64,000 nucleotides of DNA, from assembly GCA_032622095.1 (NCBI GenBank), contig CP136067.1, positions 75,356,705-75,420,704 on the forward strand, written 5' to 3'. Both the position numbers and the translations under genes were made by a program. The notes under the pieces are model-generated. The model saw only the letters and a program-made list of their open reading frames with translations, did no database searches and had not been told where the DNA came from. Below are positions 12,701-23,905 of the stretch, one piece after another. Positions within the stretch are counted from its first letter, which is position 1, and every line of letters starts with the position of its first letter. This DNA is from Siphonodentalium dalli (taxonomy: Eukaryota > Mollusca > Scaphopoda > Gadilida > Siphonodentaliidae).

Positions 12701-12823
12701 AGATGGATGGTGTCACATAGATATCTTTATATACACACCATTAGATTCTCTATATCATGGAGATGGACATTGTCACATAGGTATCTTTATATACACACCA
12801 TTAGATTCTGCATATCATGGAGA
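12701..12823. repeat. 60-bp tandem duplication
   Basis: 'tatctttatatacacacc' and 'attagattct' recur exactly 60 bp apart (12722 and 12782), with 'tgtcacatag' before each. Confidence 0.85.
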
Positions 12824-13745
12824 TGACTATATATATCAAGTTTAGTTTAAATCAATGACAAAAATATATTTTATTTTAAGTTTGATACCCATCCCTAATT
12901 CCTGATTCTTGACACCAATGCTCTCAGCACCAACATACAGGTCATGCAAACTCAACATGAGAGCAACATTCACTAATTAGACCCCAGTTTGTGAAAATAC
13001 TAGTAGAGTACATTAAACTTATCAAACTATTATTATTTTAAATGGACTATCCCTTAGGGGACCATGATAATTGGCCATTTTGGACTATGGAGTCCATGTC
13101 AAATTTATACATTGTACAATGTTCACTTTAACGCTAACCTCTGTAACCCTGGCGCTCTGATTATACTATTTTTATTTCAACTTGCAGGACCCTGGCACAA
13201 AGAGAGTTATTATTCTTCAAGTTATATGTACACATATCAAAGTCACATCAATTGTATTTATAATTGTTCTTTTCACATATACTTCATTGTGATATGTCAC
13301 TATTTGTAACTGCTGGGTACTGGATGTTCATTTAAAGACATATTATGGACTTGTATGTGTGTGTGAAACTGATAAGTTAGTACTCAGGCACTGTGCCAAC
13401 TGAAGGAATGTAGAATTCTACTAACACCGCCGAAAATCTCAGCAAAATCGACCACACCGCTCTATAGAAAACATCACATGAACAACGTGCAATTGTAAAT
13501 ATTTACATCTCGATTCGGGACGAAACAAACGGCGATAAACCAATGCAAATGATTTCGCCACCGAAAGTCATTGAATTTAATTGATATATATGAATGATGG
13601 TGTGTGTTGTAAATCTGGATTTATATTCGTAAAAATAACTACTAAGAGTATTCTACATTTCTATTTGATCTCCTTACCGGAGTGTTTCACATCACTTTAA
13701 GAAATGAATGTAGTGTATTTATTGAAGGGTATATGAACAGTTTAA
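12824..13745. other. Intronic sequence, nothing recognised
   Basis: No open frame of protein character and no clear repeat. The GC-rich spot at 13425-13560 ('caccgccgaaaatctc...cgattcgggacg') has no recognisable coding signal. Confidence 0.4.
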
Positions 13746-14470
13746 GGGGAAAGGATACCTACTTCTTGGATATAGAAAACTAAAAAAATGTCCATCCATA
13801 CAAATATTTAGTATTGCTCACTCTCTAAACTGAGCATCGGGGGCATATGCCATGATTGGTGTTGAACTTTCTATTATGTCCATCATGGATTTCACATTTG
13901 AATCCATCGGCACACACTGCCACACAGGCTGCAGGCCACAATTGTTGGCAAAATGTTTTAAAAATTTAACTAAATCCTTTGGCACCCCCTATATGCCACA
14001 TCCCTGATCCATGGTCACCAAACTTCATATGGATCATTGGGTGGCCTCCAGATGGGAGCTTACCATTATTTTTTTAATTTCATTAAAAAACATGGCTACC
14101 AGCAGCCATCTTGGATTTCACTTTGAATCCATAGTTATTGGCGTTTTGTTAAAAAGGTATAGTGAATGACCTTTGTGACCATTGTTTGAACTGCAAAGAT
14201 CTTCACACTAAATGTGTTCCAAACTCCACAGGGACTAACACATCAATGCAAGATATTCAAACTACATTCATGTCTTATATTTATAAACTACATTCATGTC
14301 TTATATTTATAAAGCTACATTCATGTCTTATATTTATAAAGCTTTTTCTTTATCAATTTCTATTAAGATCAGCTGCCCATTTTAGGGGGAAAGGTTACCC
14401 ACTTCATGGGTATAGATAATAAAAACAATTTTCATCAATACAAATATTTAGTATTGCCCACTCTCTAAAC
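13746..14470. repeat. Direct-repeat-flanked unit with 160-bp-family sequence and a 27-bp tandem
   Basis: 'acaaatatttagtattgc' occurs at about 13800 and 14443 with similar flanks ('gggaaaggatacctacttc' / 'gggaaaggttacccacttc'). Between them lies a 'catggctaccagcagccatc' unit like that in 7620-8925, and at 14258-14342 three to four copies of 'ctacattcatgtcttatatt' plus 'tataaag' in a 26-28-bp tandem. Confidence 0.65.
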
Positions 14471-15160
14471 TGTGTCGAGTTTTGAAAAAAAAGAAAAAAG
14501 GAAAAGAGTCTTATACCAATCCTTGACTCAGATGATAATGAGACATATTACACTTCAATCTGTGCGATGTGAGTCATGTTTTACAAGAAATGGATTCAAG
14601 TATGATGAATCAAACAGGCTTGAGATGATCATTTCCATCTGAAAATATTCACATGTTTCAAACTTAAATATTTTCTACTTTTAGCATGATTTCCACAATT
14701 TCCTGCTCATCCAACATTCATTTTAATACATGTATTACAATATTCACATAACTCTAGTTCAAGTGTTATGTTGAAGTAACAATATTTTCACAAATATCTG
14801 GGAAAATCCAGAACTTTGGCAAAAGGAATCTTCACATATGTTCAGTCGAAAAATGTGATGAAGCAGAATCAATATGTCACAAATGTTTAAATGTTGTGTT
14901 CATCCGAAAAACTTAAATTTTTAGTTCAACATTGGGCAATCAATCAGCCGTTCAGTGACTATTTTCCACATATCATCTATCAAATTATTGGTGGAAAGTG
15001 TAACAGACAGACAATCAATTGGTTTTGATGATAGGTGACATTATTCGTTTGAAGAGTCACTGGTAAAACCAGGCTTTATAATTCCCTCATGAATTATGAC
15101 ACATTATCATCAAACAGACATGGATCATTCGACCCCCAAGAATACACAGTGAATAAAATT
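14471..15160. other. Intronic sequence left of the DIRS-like element
   Basis: AT-rich, no gene or repeat recognised. Confidence 0.4.
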
Positions 15161-15352
15161 ATATTTCCGCCAAAGGAAGCCCTCACACTGAACTATATGG
15201 ATAGATGTCCTGCGTTTGTAAACCATAGCAGAAAAGGGTTAACTTTTTGGTCGCCTACGGTAACTAATGGTCAGTGGCTTGCCTCGGTATCAGTCACGCA
15301 TGCGCAGTCCCAATATAATTCACTGTACAGATTGAATTAGCCAGTTTATTTT
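15161..15352 (+). repeat. Left inverted terminal repeat of the DIRS-like element
   Basis: It starts ATATTTCCGCCAAAGGAAGC and runs to 'gccagtttatttt'. The inner part (for example 'cagtggcttgcctcggtatc') is almost perfectly inverted at 20190-20350. The outer 30 bp differ between the two ends (CCGCCAAAGGAAGCCCTCAC here, CCTTAAAGAAAGCCTGAAC on the right), which allows the two ends to be told apart in the internal region. Confidence 0.85.
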
Positions 15353-15593
15353 TCTGCTACCAACCGACCGGATCATAAGGGAGTATTTTTCCGAATTTGT
15401 CGTTTAACAATAGCGACAAATTCAATTTATCGATACAATAATTACTGGTCGCCTACGCGTTCGTTTTTATAATTATCGTTTCGAATTCACGGACCGTTTC
15501 GTTTCAAACATATAATTGTTCGTGTTTTTCGAATAGGCGGCTGACTTCAAAATTTTCGAATATGAAAATCGACATTTCGCCATAATCAGCCGC

Positions 15594-16290
15594 CATTTCA
15601 AGGCCTTACGAGGCGCATAGACTACTGTGAACAATTCATCTATGTAATTATTATAGAACCTATAAGGTATGATATAATTTGTCAGATATAAAAAATGCCA
15701 CGTGATTCGCTAACGGAAGTCTCCTAATTTCGTGGGAATTTATTTACGCGTGGACATTTATTTAGCAATAATTACCATCGCTACTGACGCTATCTATCAT
15801 AATGTTATGAACAACATTCTTTCTCATAATACTTTGTTGTTTTATGGTTCTATACCACTGATCCAGATGTGTTGGTCACATTCGAACTTAAAGTTGATAA
15901 CATTAACATCTTGGTTTATCAATGTCAAAACCAGATACCATTTCAAGGCCTTACGAGGCGCACAGATTATTGTGAGAAATACATCTATGGAATTATTATA
16001 GCACCTATAAGGTATGATTGAATTTGTCAGATATCAAAAATGCCACGTGATTCTCCGCCGGAAATATCATAATTTCGTGGGAATTATTTTGACGTTTTAA
16101 TGCGTGGAAATTTATTTAACAATCATTCCATCGCTACTGACGCTATCTCTCGTCATGTTATGAACAACGTGCTTTCACATAATACTATGTTTCAATACAA
16201 ATGATCCAGATGTGTTAATCACGTTTGACCTTGAAGTTGATTACAATCTACCCAAGAATACTGACAGTTGATTAGTTCTTGGTTTATCAA
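15594..16290. repeat. 346-bp tandem duplication inside the DIRS-like element
   Basis: 'catttcaaggccttacgagg' occurs at 15594 and 15940. The following 250-300 bp ('atgccacgtgattc', 'gctactgacgctatct', 'gttatgaacaac', 'gatccagatgtgtt') repeat in order with about 10-15% differences. Confidence 0.85.
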
Positions 16291-16399
16291 TGTCACATGC
16301 ATAACAATAACTTCATATGACAGTAGTACCGTAGTGCTACGAATAAATCTCAGCCATGTCATAGAGGTATGTCGATTAATAGCTACCTTGTATATACCG

Positions 16400-16700
16400 C
16401 TATTCTCAAAGTGATTGACCAGAGAAACGGGGTGATACCCCGGTCATGACCGCGGTGATACCGGTAATAAACGGTAGCGGTATCGAGACGGTCATGGCGT
16501 GAAGTTACGGTATTGGGTGATGATACAGTGGTCTTTTAGCGGGCACCGCATTAATTCTGTGGAATACCGCGGTGATTTTCATGGAACTCTTTTAGGGGAG
16601 GTATTTACTCGCGCATGCTTGTTCGCGTTAACAAGCGGTATCGGTGCCGCGGTGTTGGAGGATACCGCGGTATAGTACCGCCATATTAACTGGGTGACAC
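16400..16700. repeat. Cluster of degenerate 'gataccgcggt' words
   Basis: About ten variants of 'gtgataccgcggta' or its inverse lie within 300 bp, GC-rich compared with the surroundings. The motif core ACCGCGGT is itself palindromic. Confidence 0.5.
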
Positions 16701-16999
16701 CACGTTATTGGTGGTTAATTACTTTAAGTATGGCGGTAGGTCTAATGAACAATAGCTGCGATTATACACCAGCCGGTTCAGCAAGCCGGTCTGAACCAGT
16801 GGGCTTGTAAATTTCTGAGAAGGATCCAGGGATGTTTTTCTACCTGCTACAGGTTTGGGCGCTCAACCTCTGGAGACCCTGGGGATAGTAATTATTAAAG
16901 TGGTTCTCCATTATTTCAACAAATTTTTCTAAGAGAAGAATAATTCAACAACTAAACATGAAAATCGGATGAGATAGTCTACTAGTATGATATAGAGCC

Positions 17000-17845
17000 T
17001 TTATTTGCACCATCTCTGGATCCTTCCCAGGTAGTATTTCTCGGTCGGATCTCTTCTCGGGCAGGAACAGTTCACGCTCCCCCGATTATGCCGCGGCATT
17101 AAATCAATTAGTGGGGAAGTGACCGGTGGCGATGCAGGGGTACTTGGGACCCCCAGGACATTTGGTCCCACACCGGCGCAAGCGGTTCTGTGTGCTGAAG
17201 TTGCCAAAATCGCGTGCGAACGTAACGACACCGGCTGGGCGGCCTACGGCGACTTCGGCATAGGGCAGTGGCCCTACCCATGAGGTAGCAAGCCCGGTCC
17301 CCTTGGTCACGATCTATATAAAGACACGGCCTTGCCTGCCTCTCAGCCGTCTTGGGGTTTCTGCTGCAATGGCCTCTACCCATCGTTCTGCTTGGACAGG
17401 ACATTCAGCTTGGTCGGGACCACCTGCATTTGGGGGGGGGGGGGCTCACCCCGGTCCGATGGCTTCCGGTTATCAGAAGGAACCAGTTTTGGCTATGGGA
17501 TTCTTCATTTCGACACTGGACTCCAAAATTGGAACTCAGTTTATCAGCCTTAAAATTCCATGGGAGGTATTTACTCCTCGATTGAGCCATCGCCGGAATG
17601 GGCCTCCCTCTAGTGTTTTGTCGTCCATTATTGCAGGTCGTTCCGACGCTAGGGCAGAGAGCGACATGCTATCCTTACACCCCAAGGCGTCTGAGGCTTT
17701 CGATGACGACCCATCTGCGCACAATACGTCAGACTGTGGGTCTTTTCGGTCGTCACAGTCTGGCATCGGTAAGGCAGAAGCTGCGGATCGTGATTTCCTA
17801 TCTACGGATTATCTCATCTATAGGCTTCTTCCTACTGAACTATGA
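17000..17845 (+). pseudogene. Weak gag-like coding remnant inside the DIRS-like element
   Basis: This is a GC-richer island. One frame (about 17110-17280) reads AQAVLCAEVAKIACERNDTG and WAAYGDFGIGQWPYP before a stop. Another (17303-17845, 180 codons) has a Ser/Arg/Asp-rich stretch AGRSDARAESDMLSLHPKAS and EAFDDDPS, in the style of low-complexity gag proteins. A poly-G tract at 17431 breaks any longer frame. The part at 17590-17720 is echoed at 19607-19740 ('gggcctcc.tct', 'gcaggtcgtt', 'gctaaggcggagag'). The assignment to gag is inference from position and composition only. Confidence 0.35.
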
Positions 17846-18183
17846 ACTCTCAAGCCCTCCTGGCACGCCCTGCGCAATCGTACCACCGTCTTCAAAATGC
17901 ATCGAGAACTCGATCTATCTTACCTGTGATATACATTTCATAGGTAAGTGACACGACCCGCGACTGACACACTGGTCAATAGACTTCACACATGAATGAA
18001 GCACATTTACATGGAAAGCATTTCTCTTGTCACGTGCCACAACGACCCTGCCAATGGCCTGGCCGACAGAGTACATCTCATGGCTCTTCATACTACTATT
18101 ACCAATATCAATTTGATTATCTGGCACATGGTAATAAAATTAACAGGGCACTGCACGCCTATAGACAACAGACAATAACGCGG

Positions 18184-18600
18184 GCAAAGACGTTTGCACT
18201 GTCCATCTCAGCTTTCTAGGAAGCTCATTGACTAGCGTTATAGACCTTTCTTTGCAGGCAGGGGACCACCCAGTCCGAGTGGATCCCAACCCCATGGCAC
18301 CCGATCATACGGGCCTGAAACCATGCTGCCAACTCTGCGCGCTTCGGTATATGCCGGAATTGTCCTATCAACATTCGACAATAAAAACAGGCAAAGACGT
18401 TTGCGCTGTCCAGCTCAGCTTTCGAGGAAGCTCTTTGACTAGCCATCAAACCTTTCCTTGCAGGCAGGGACCAACCCATATGAGGGGATCCCAACCACAT
18501 GGCACCAGCCGCCCAATCATAAGGGCCTGAGATCATGCTGACAACTCTGCTCGCTTCGGTCTATGCTGGATTTGTCCTATTTTCCTTAAACCTGCCTTCA
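18184..18600. repeat. ~208-bp tandem duplication
   Basis: 'gcaaagacgtttgc' at 18184 and 18392, with 'tcagctttc.aggaagctc', 'ggcaccc/agc', 'gggcctga' and 'ttgtcctat' repeated in order. Period about 208-212 bp, two units. The open frames on both strands are side effects. Confidence 0.8.
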
Positions 18601-20032
18601 ACAGGACCACTTAGGTTGGGGGAGCTCCTCTCCATCATGGCTCTTAAAATTCAATAAGTAACAACATTATAAAGGGATGTGTGTCCTTTACTAGGAGGAT
18701 AAAAATTTTCATTTGTTTCCTTAATCAGCGAGCCTTTTTGGAGGGGGTCTTCCCCTAGTTTGCTGCATGCCTCACACTAACATATCACACACCTAGGTCG
18801 TTCTGCTGCATGTTTGGGGGGGAAAGTGACATGATGTTCTGGGCAGAGGCTGAGAACTGAATATTCCGCATGGTGACAATTTACCCGTGGTTATCATCTG
18901 ATTACATTGTACATCATTTGAACTGATTTCAGTTGTCAAAGAGCCAAAGGGCCTTCTGCAATGATCTCATTGTGACTTATAGATCACCTTGATATATAAT
19001 TTTTATATCATTTTTATATATTTATATCAGTCCTTCCCAGGAGACGGGAGTGATTGCTCTCTAACCCGTATGCACTCGTAATTTTCAATTCACGTGTGCT
19101 AAAATTCGCACCCGTCCTTCTTCACAACATACTAATGGAGACTGTAATTGTTGGTTCAATATTGAACTATTTTAAGGTTTATTTAGATGCTTTACCATCT
19201 CAGTGCAACTATGGCATATTAAAGTGTAACTAGACATAGGTCTATTCCACAATGACTTTTGGTTTGAGCAAAAACCAAACTTACATGTACAATTATGGTA
19301 TCGTATGGGTGCCATATTACACCCGTCTTCTGCATTACGGGAGCAAATAAATGCTCTCGGTGTGTTTTCCTCATGGGAAGGACTGTTTATATACTCGTAA
19401 GATTTGTATCACAGGATTTCTGTCGGATATCCTGTGATGCATCGGTACCTCAGAGAGGGCTCCTTCTGTTCAGATGGCTTGACTCCATTATCGTTGTACA
19501 ACCTGTTTGGCCTAATGGGTTCTCAACTCAATCCCTGTGTCAATAATTTGGCATCAGGTTCTCTGGCTTTTTCTTTGGCGAATAGCAGTTAGTTAACTTA
19601 GGTTGTCTCGCCATCGATGGAGTGGGCCTCCGTCTGCAGGTCGTTCTGTCGCTAAGGCGGAGAGTGAGTTAGTCTCCTTCCTTCATGATCCTGCATCATG
19701 GGACCTTGACAAGTGGGACCTTAGAACAGACAGCTGAAGAAGACGACACAGAGAGGAACGAAGAGTTTCTTCTAACGTTATACTTGCTCGGTTCGCTCGC
19801 AACTATGCATTGGATGGCACCTCATGGGATGTTTGTTTCAAAACAAGGGGGGCGGTACACATTTGAGCAATATAGCACTCTAACTATATGAGTTATTTCA
19901 CGTAAATAATCCTAACAGATTCATTAAAGTGTTCATATATGGTACAATCATTTTAGAAGAGTACCTTTACTCAAAATTTGGCTATTAACTTTATTGCTCG
20001 TGCCTCCTCCTGGGCTTGCATTCTAATCCATA

Positions 20033-20124
20033 GAGTTCAGTGTGAGGGCTTCCTTTGGCGGAAATATGATATTTTTAAAAATATAATATATATTTCCTTA
20101 AAGAAAGCCTGAACACTGAACTAT
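20033..20124 (+). repeat. Internal complementary region of the DIRS-like element
   Basis: 20034-20067 is the reverse complement of the left outer end (GCTTCCTTTGGCGGAAATAT at its right side), and 20090-20122 is the reverse complement of the right outer end (ATATTTCCTTAAAGAAAGCC). They are joined head to head by AT-rich sequence. In DIRS-1 this region templates the circular junction during replication. Confidence 0.75.
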
Positions 20125-20189
20125 CATAGGGCCCTCCCATGGCGGTGCCATTCCCAACCCCGCGACTCGCCAATCTTCTGATTGAGTTG

Positions 20190-20404
20190 AAAATAAACTG
20201 GCTAATTCAATCTGTACAGTGAATTATATTTGGACTGCGCATGCGTGACTGATACCGAGGCAAGCCACTGACCATTAGTTACCGTAGGCGACCAAAAAGT
20301 TAACCCTTTTCTGCTATGGTTTACAAACGCAGGACATCTATCCATATAGTTCAGTGTTCAGGCTTTCTTTAAGGAAATATATATTATATTTTTTAAAATA
20401 TCAT
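20190..20404 (-). repeat. Right inverted terminal repeat of the DIRS-like element
   Basis: From AAAATAAACTGGCTAATTCA through 'gcatgcgtgactgatacc' to 'ggctttctttaaggaaatat'. It is the inverse of 15161-15352 across about 180 bp with few mismatches and has its own outer AT-rich extension. Confidence 0.85.
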
Positions 20405-20990
20405 AATTTGTGTTTACAAAAAGACAAAGGAGAATTAACAAATTTCGAACACAATTAAAATATAAGCATTCATGAATTGAAAATAATTACTGCACATCTA
20501 TATTGCATCCTGAATTGAATCTAGTTATTGTCCATTTGCTTTTGGTTTCCTGATGATAAGTTTCATATGTCTGACTGAATGGAATGAAATTTGGTATGTG
20601 AGTTTACTAGCCCAAAATACAGGTCAAGTTCAAATTTGGGTTCAGCCCACCAATTTTCACCAGAGTTATGGCCCTTTGTTGGAATTACCCCAGGCATATT
20701 TTGACTCGCCCCTAGCGATGCTCATTTAATTGGCACCTCATACAGGCCATTTTATGACCAGATTTCTTATAAAATTGCCTGACTAATCACAGTTGTTGGC
20801 CATTATAAATATAAGCAGTAGTACATGTAATAATATCTCTTCTTGCTTATACTACTGCTAATATTTATTTATATTGGCCACCGACTGTGAATAAATTATA
20901 ATTTATATTAATATTCTACATGTGACAAAAGTTTTTGTGTTGCAATATCAGAATTAAAATTGTTCAACATTTCCATTTGATTCTTTCCAG
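20405..20990. other. Intronic sequence before the third visible exon
   Basis: 20570-20690 carries a fragment of the 173-bp family seen at 1-560 ('aaatttggtatgtgag', 'ttttcaccagagttatggcc'). The rest is AT-rich with no further feature. Confidence 0.5.
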
Positions 20991-21132
20991 TGAGGAACAA
21001 AAAAACATGCCCGCTGTGCTTTCACAAGTTTAAAAAGAATGACTATGACCGACAACATCCTATTCCGACTGTGATGAAGAAGATATGTAGTGCTAAGCAG
21101 GGCATCTATAGAAACCCAGTGCCAAAATTACA
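20991..21132 (+). CDS. Ankyrin-repeat gene, internal exon encoding a Cys-rich segment
   Basis: The acceptor 'ttctttccag' is strong. The donor is the 'gtatgt' beginning at 21133, leaving phase 2; without splicing the frame runs into TAG five codons later. The translation contains VRNKKTCPLCFHKFKKNDYD and, further on, PTVMKKIC. The C-P-L-C knuckle (tail residues 86-89), followed by His at 91 and 102 and Cys at 112, could form a small zinc-binding module, but spacing is not that of a standard C2H2 or RING finger, so this is inference. The segment is basic. The exon lies directly after the ankyrin repeats and I do not recognise it from a named family. Confidence 0.8.
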
Positions 21133-21552
21133 GTATGTATGTTAGAAGAGACACCACCCTGTCCCCAGGATACTGTTTCTGGCCTAAAAGAGTCTGACCG
21201 AGGTCTTGATACACACATATGCTGTCAATTATTTAGCCATGTATTATGTGTACTAAGTTAGTACTGGATATACACATAGGGCAGCAAAAAGATATATGTC
21301 AACGCTTAGGTCATTATTCCATTGTTTTGATAAACTTTCTCATTTGTTTCCTCTTAAGTAAACCTTTTCCATATTACCCTCTTGTTATATCAGTGACTTT
21401 CATGGAACCATCATTGTTGAAATTGAATCATCTGATCTTGAATATAAATTTTGTATCACTGCAATGCTGTCTTTTAAAGTTTCACATTGGTAAAGCGTAA
21501 AGACTGACTACTGTTATCCCTAAATGTTAAATTGTATATGACCTTACCTGGG

Positions 21553-21819
21553 TTAACCCTTTCTATACTAGTAAAAGCATTATTGATGAGTAGTTCCCTT
21601 GGGAAATGTTCAGATAATAAGTTGAACAAAGTCCTTTGTTGAACTTATTATCTGAACATTTCCCTTCAATGAATATGACTCAGTCTGCTCTTGTATTATC
21701 TTTTCATATGTCTATCATCTGTTATACTACCTGAACACCCCTCCAAATGAACAATAGACCATTCCAATGTGTACTTTTATAACTGAGTGGGAGAATCCAT
21801 TTAATATAGAAAGGGTTAA
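21553..21819 (+). mobile_element. TTAA-flanked MITE (piggyBac-type), copy 2
   Basis: TTAA at 21553-21556, then CCCTTTCTATA; the other end is TATAGAAAGGG and TTAA at 21816-21819. A near-perfect internal palindrome (gggaaatgttcagataataa ... ttattatctgaacatttccc) spans about 21601-21664. It is the same length as, and the inverse orientation of, 11114-11380. Confidence 0.9.
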
Positions 21820-22228
21820 ATGTGAAAACTACCTGAGTTCTGTGTAATTTAACCTATCTGGAATATTGTCCAGGGGGAAAGTGATGAAACGATTTGTTGA
21901 TTAGTTGATGTCGACGAATTGTTCACCAGAAGTTGACTCCAGAATCCCAAGTCGATTAGTTGCATTAAATTGCGCACAGAGTGCACGCACTAGTATGTTT
22001 TAACAGAACAATGGTACAATGCAATATACTAACAATTGCAATTACAGTGTTAAAAGTTAAAACAAAACCTGCTCTATTTAGTAGAATTACTTACACAAAC
22101 ACCAGTTATGAAATTGACAATGTCGCTAATAAATAAACATCTTTGCGTGATGGCCGATCAAAGATAACAGTATCAGCTGCTGCGCTTTGAAGCCTTTCAA
22201 TTTGTGTCATGTCACATCACTTGCACAT

Positions 22229-23905
22229 TAGAGCTGAAATGGACAGCCAGATAACCGGTTATCATCCGGATAACGACGTAACCGGTTAGAAAAAAATGAA
22301 CCGCACGAAACCGCATCCCGCTCTGTCAGTTGAATGTGTATCCAGGCAGGATAGTTCAAAGCAATGATGTCACTGAATCAGTGAATCTGTCATCTGATTG
22401 ACACCCCTCAGACTCGGTATTATTTCGTGTTGAAATTTGAAAAGTGAACACGGCTATCGATCAACTCTGCGAGAATTAACAATAAATGCCATTACAGGGA
22501 ATCGCATAAATGGGAAGTGTGGGCGAATTTCCGATTGGTAGAAGACAATGCAAACAAAAAAAAGAAGTTCAAAGTTAGTGTCCGCGATCATGATACCTAC
22601 GAATAATTCGAATACTGAATAGGACTGTGACCTAACTGACCTTCCTTTTAGTTCTATAGTTATTATACCCCCCGCAACGAAGTTAGGGGGGGTATACTGG
22701 AGTCAGCTTGTCCGTCCGTCGTCCGTCCGTCCGTCGTCCGTCCGTCCGTGGACACAAATTTGTCTGGAGTTTTTCTCAGTCGTTTTTTGATCAATTTCTG
22801 TGAAACTTGGCACAGACATCAAACACCATGGGAACCTGTGCACCTGCGATTATGACGTCTGTCGGACTTTTTTTGGTGGAGTTATCCCCCTTTTTCGACT
22901 TAGAAATTTTTTGCAACATGGATAATTTTGTCCGAGCTTTTATTCCTACATTTTTCGGTCAATTTTTAAAAAACGTGGCACAGATATTTATTACCATGGG
23001 AACTTGTGCACCTGCGAGTATGACGTCTGTCCGACATTATTTGGTGGAGTTATCCCCCTTTTTCGACTTAGAAACTTTTTTTGCAACATGCATAATTTTG
23101 TCCGAGCTTTTATTCCTACATTTTTCGGTCAATGTTTTTTAATCTTGGCACTGATATTTAGTACCATGGGAACCTGTGCACCTGCGATTATGACGTCTGT
23201 CCGACATTTTTTGTGTGGAGTTATTCCCCTTTTTCGACTTAGAAATTTTTTCGCAACATACATAATTTTGTCCAAGCTTTTATTCCTACATTTTTCGGTC
23301 AATAGGTTTAAGATTAGGGTTATGGTTGTACACCTGCAATGGGAACTGTTATTTTATTATTTTAACTAAATGTTTACTGACATGTGAAACATCTTAGTAT
23401 TTTAAAAACAGGGGGGTATCCGTAGTCCCATTGGGACAGTCACACCTCTAGTTAGTTATTACTTTCTAGTCTTTATTTATAATTCATTGGAGGATATACC
23501 AATGATGATAATGATATATTACAGATCTTTAATATATAGTTTTGTTACTCGTTTTACCAATACCCATACTATTGTTACTCGTTTTACAAATGCCCAAACA
23601 TATGCTGATCACTGGCAATTGCAAATAAGCGAGCCCCCTGCCATTCACAAATTTCACTTGCTCATTCGCCATCAAGAGAGCCAGCAAAAGAACAGTGAAT
23701 GCGTGTTTTTGAATATCGTTAAATGCCGTGAATAAGGTCTTTATTTCAGCTACTATTTCTCACCTAGGTTTGTCCCTGAAGCATGGCAAATGTCAACATA
23801 ATTAGTCTGAGAGAAATCCGCTAGAAATTAGCGGTTAACCGGTTGAAATCCGTCTAACCCCAATGATTAACCGGTTAGAAGAATGGGTCAACCGTTTCAG
23901 CTCTA
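22229..23905. mobile_element. hAT-type non-autonomous transposon with 8-bp target duplication
   Basis: TTGCACAT is duplicated perfectly at 22221-22228 and 23906-23913. Inverted ends are TAGAGCTGAAATGG and CCGTTTCAGCTCTA. Sub-terminal AACCGGTT words occur near both ends (22250-22290 and 23830-23875). No transposase frame is present. An 8-bp duplication with TA-starting TIRs fits the hAT superfamily. A second element (22666-23452) is nested inside. The whole lies in the last intron of the ankyrin gene. Confidence 0.85.
22666..23452. mobile_element. Nested element with three ~170-bp repeats and a 9-bp target duplication
   Basis: TAGTTATTA is present at 22657-22665 and 23453-23461. The ends carry 'taccccccgcaacg' and 'caggggggtatccgtag' as imperfect inverted parts. 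After a 'gtccgtccgtcgtccg' run come three units marked by 'accatggga' at 22824, 22992 and 23163. Open frames across the units are repeat artefacts. Confidence 0.75.

Larger units (their letters stand above)
15161..20404 (+). mobile_element. DIRS-like retrotransposon remnant, ~5.2 kb
   Basis: Inverted terminal repeats (15161-15352 and 20190-20404) enclose the element, and an internal complementary region at 20033-20124 lies next to the right repeat. That region contains the reverse complement of the left outer end joined to that of the right outer end, the arrangement defined for DIRS-1. No intact reverse transcriptase, RNase H or tyrosine recombinase frame survives inside, so the copy is decayed or non-autonomous. 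A weak gag-like stretch is at 17000-17845. It sits in the 13.5 kb intron of the ankyrin gene in the same orientation. Confidence 0.7.

Noticed and set aside
22807-23369. Overlapping frames of 111 and 121 codons resembling each other
   Set aside because: They are translations of the three ~170-bp repeats inside the nested element.
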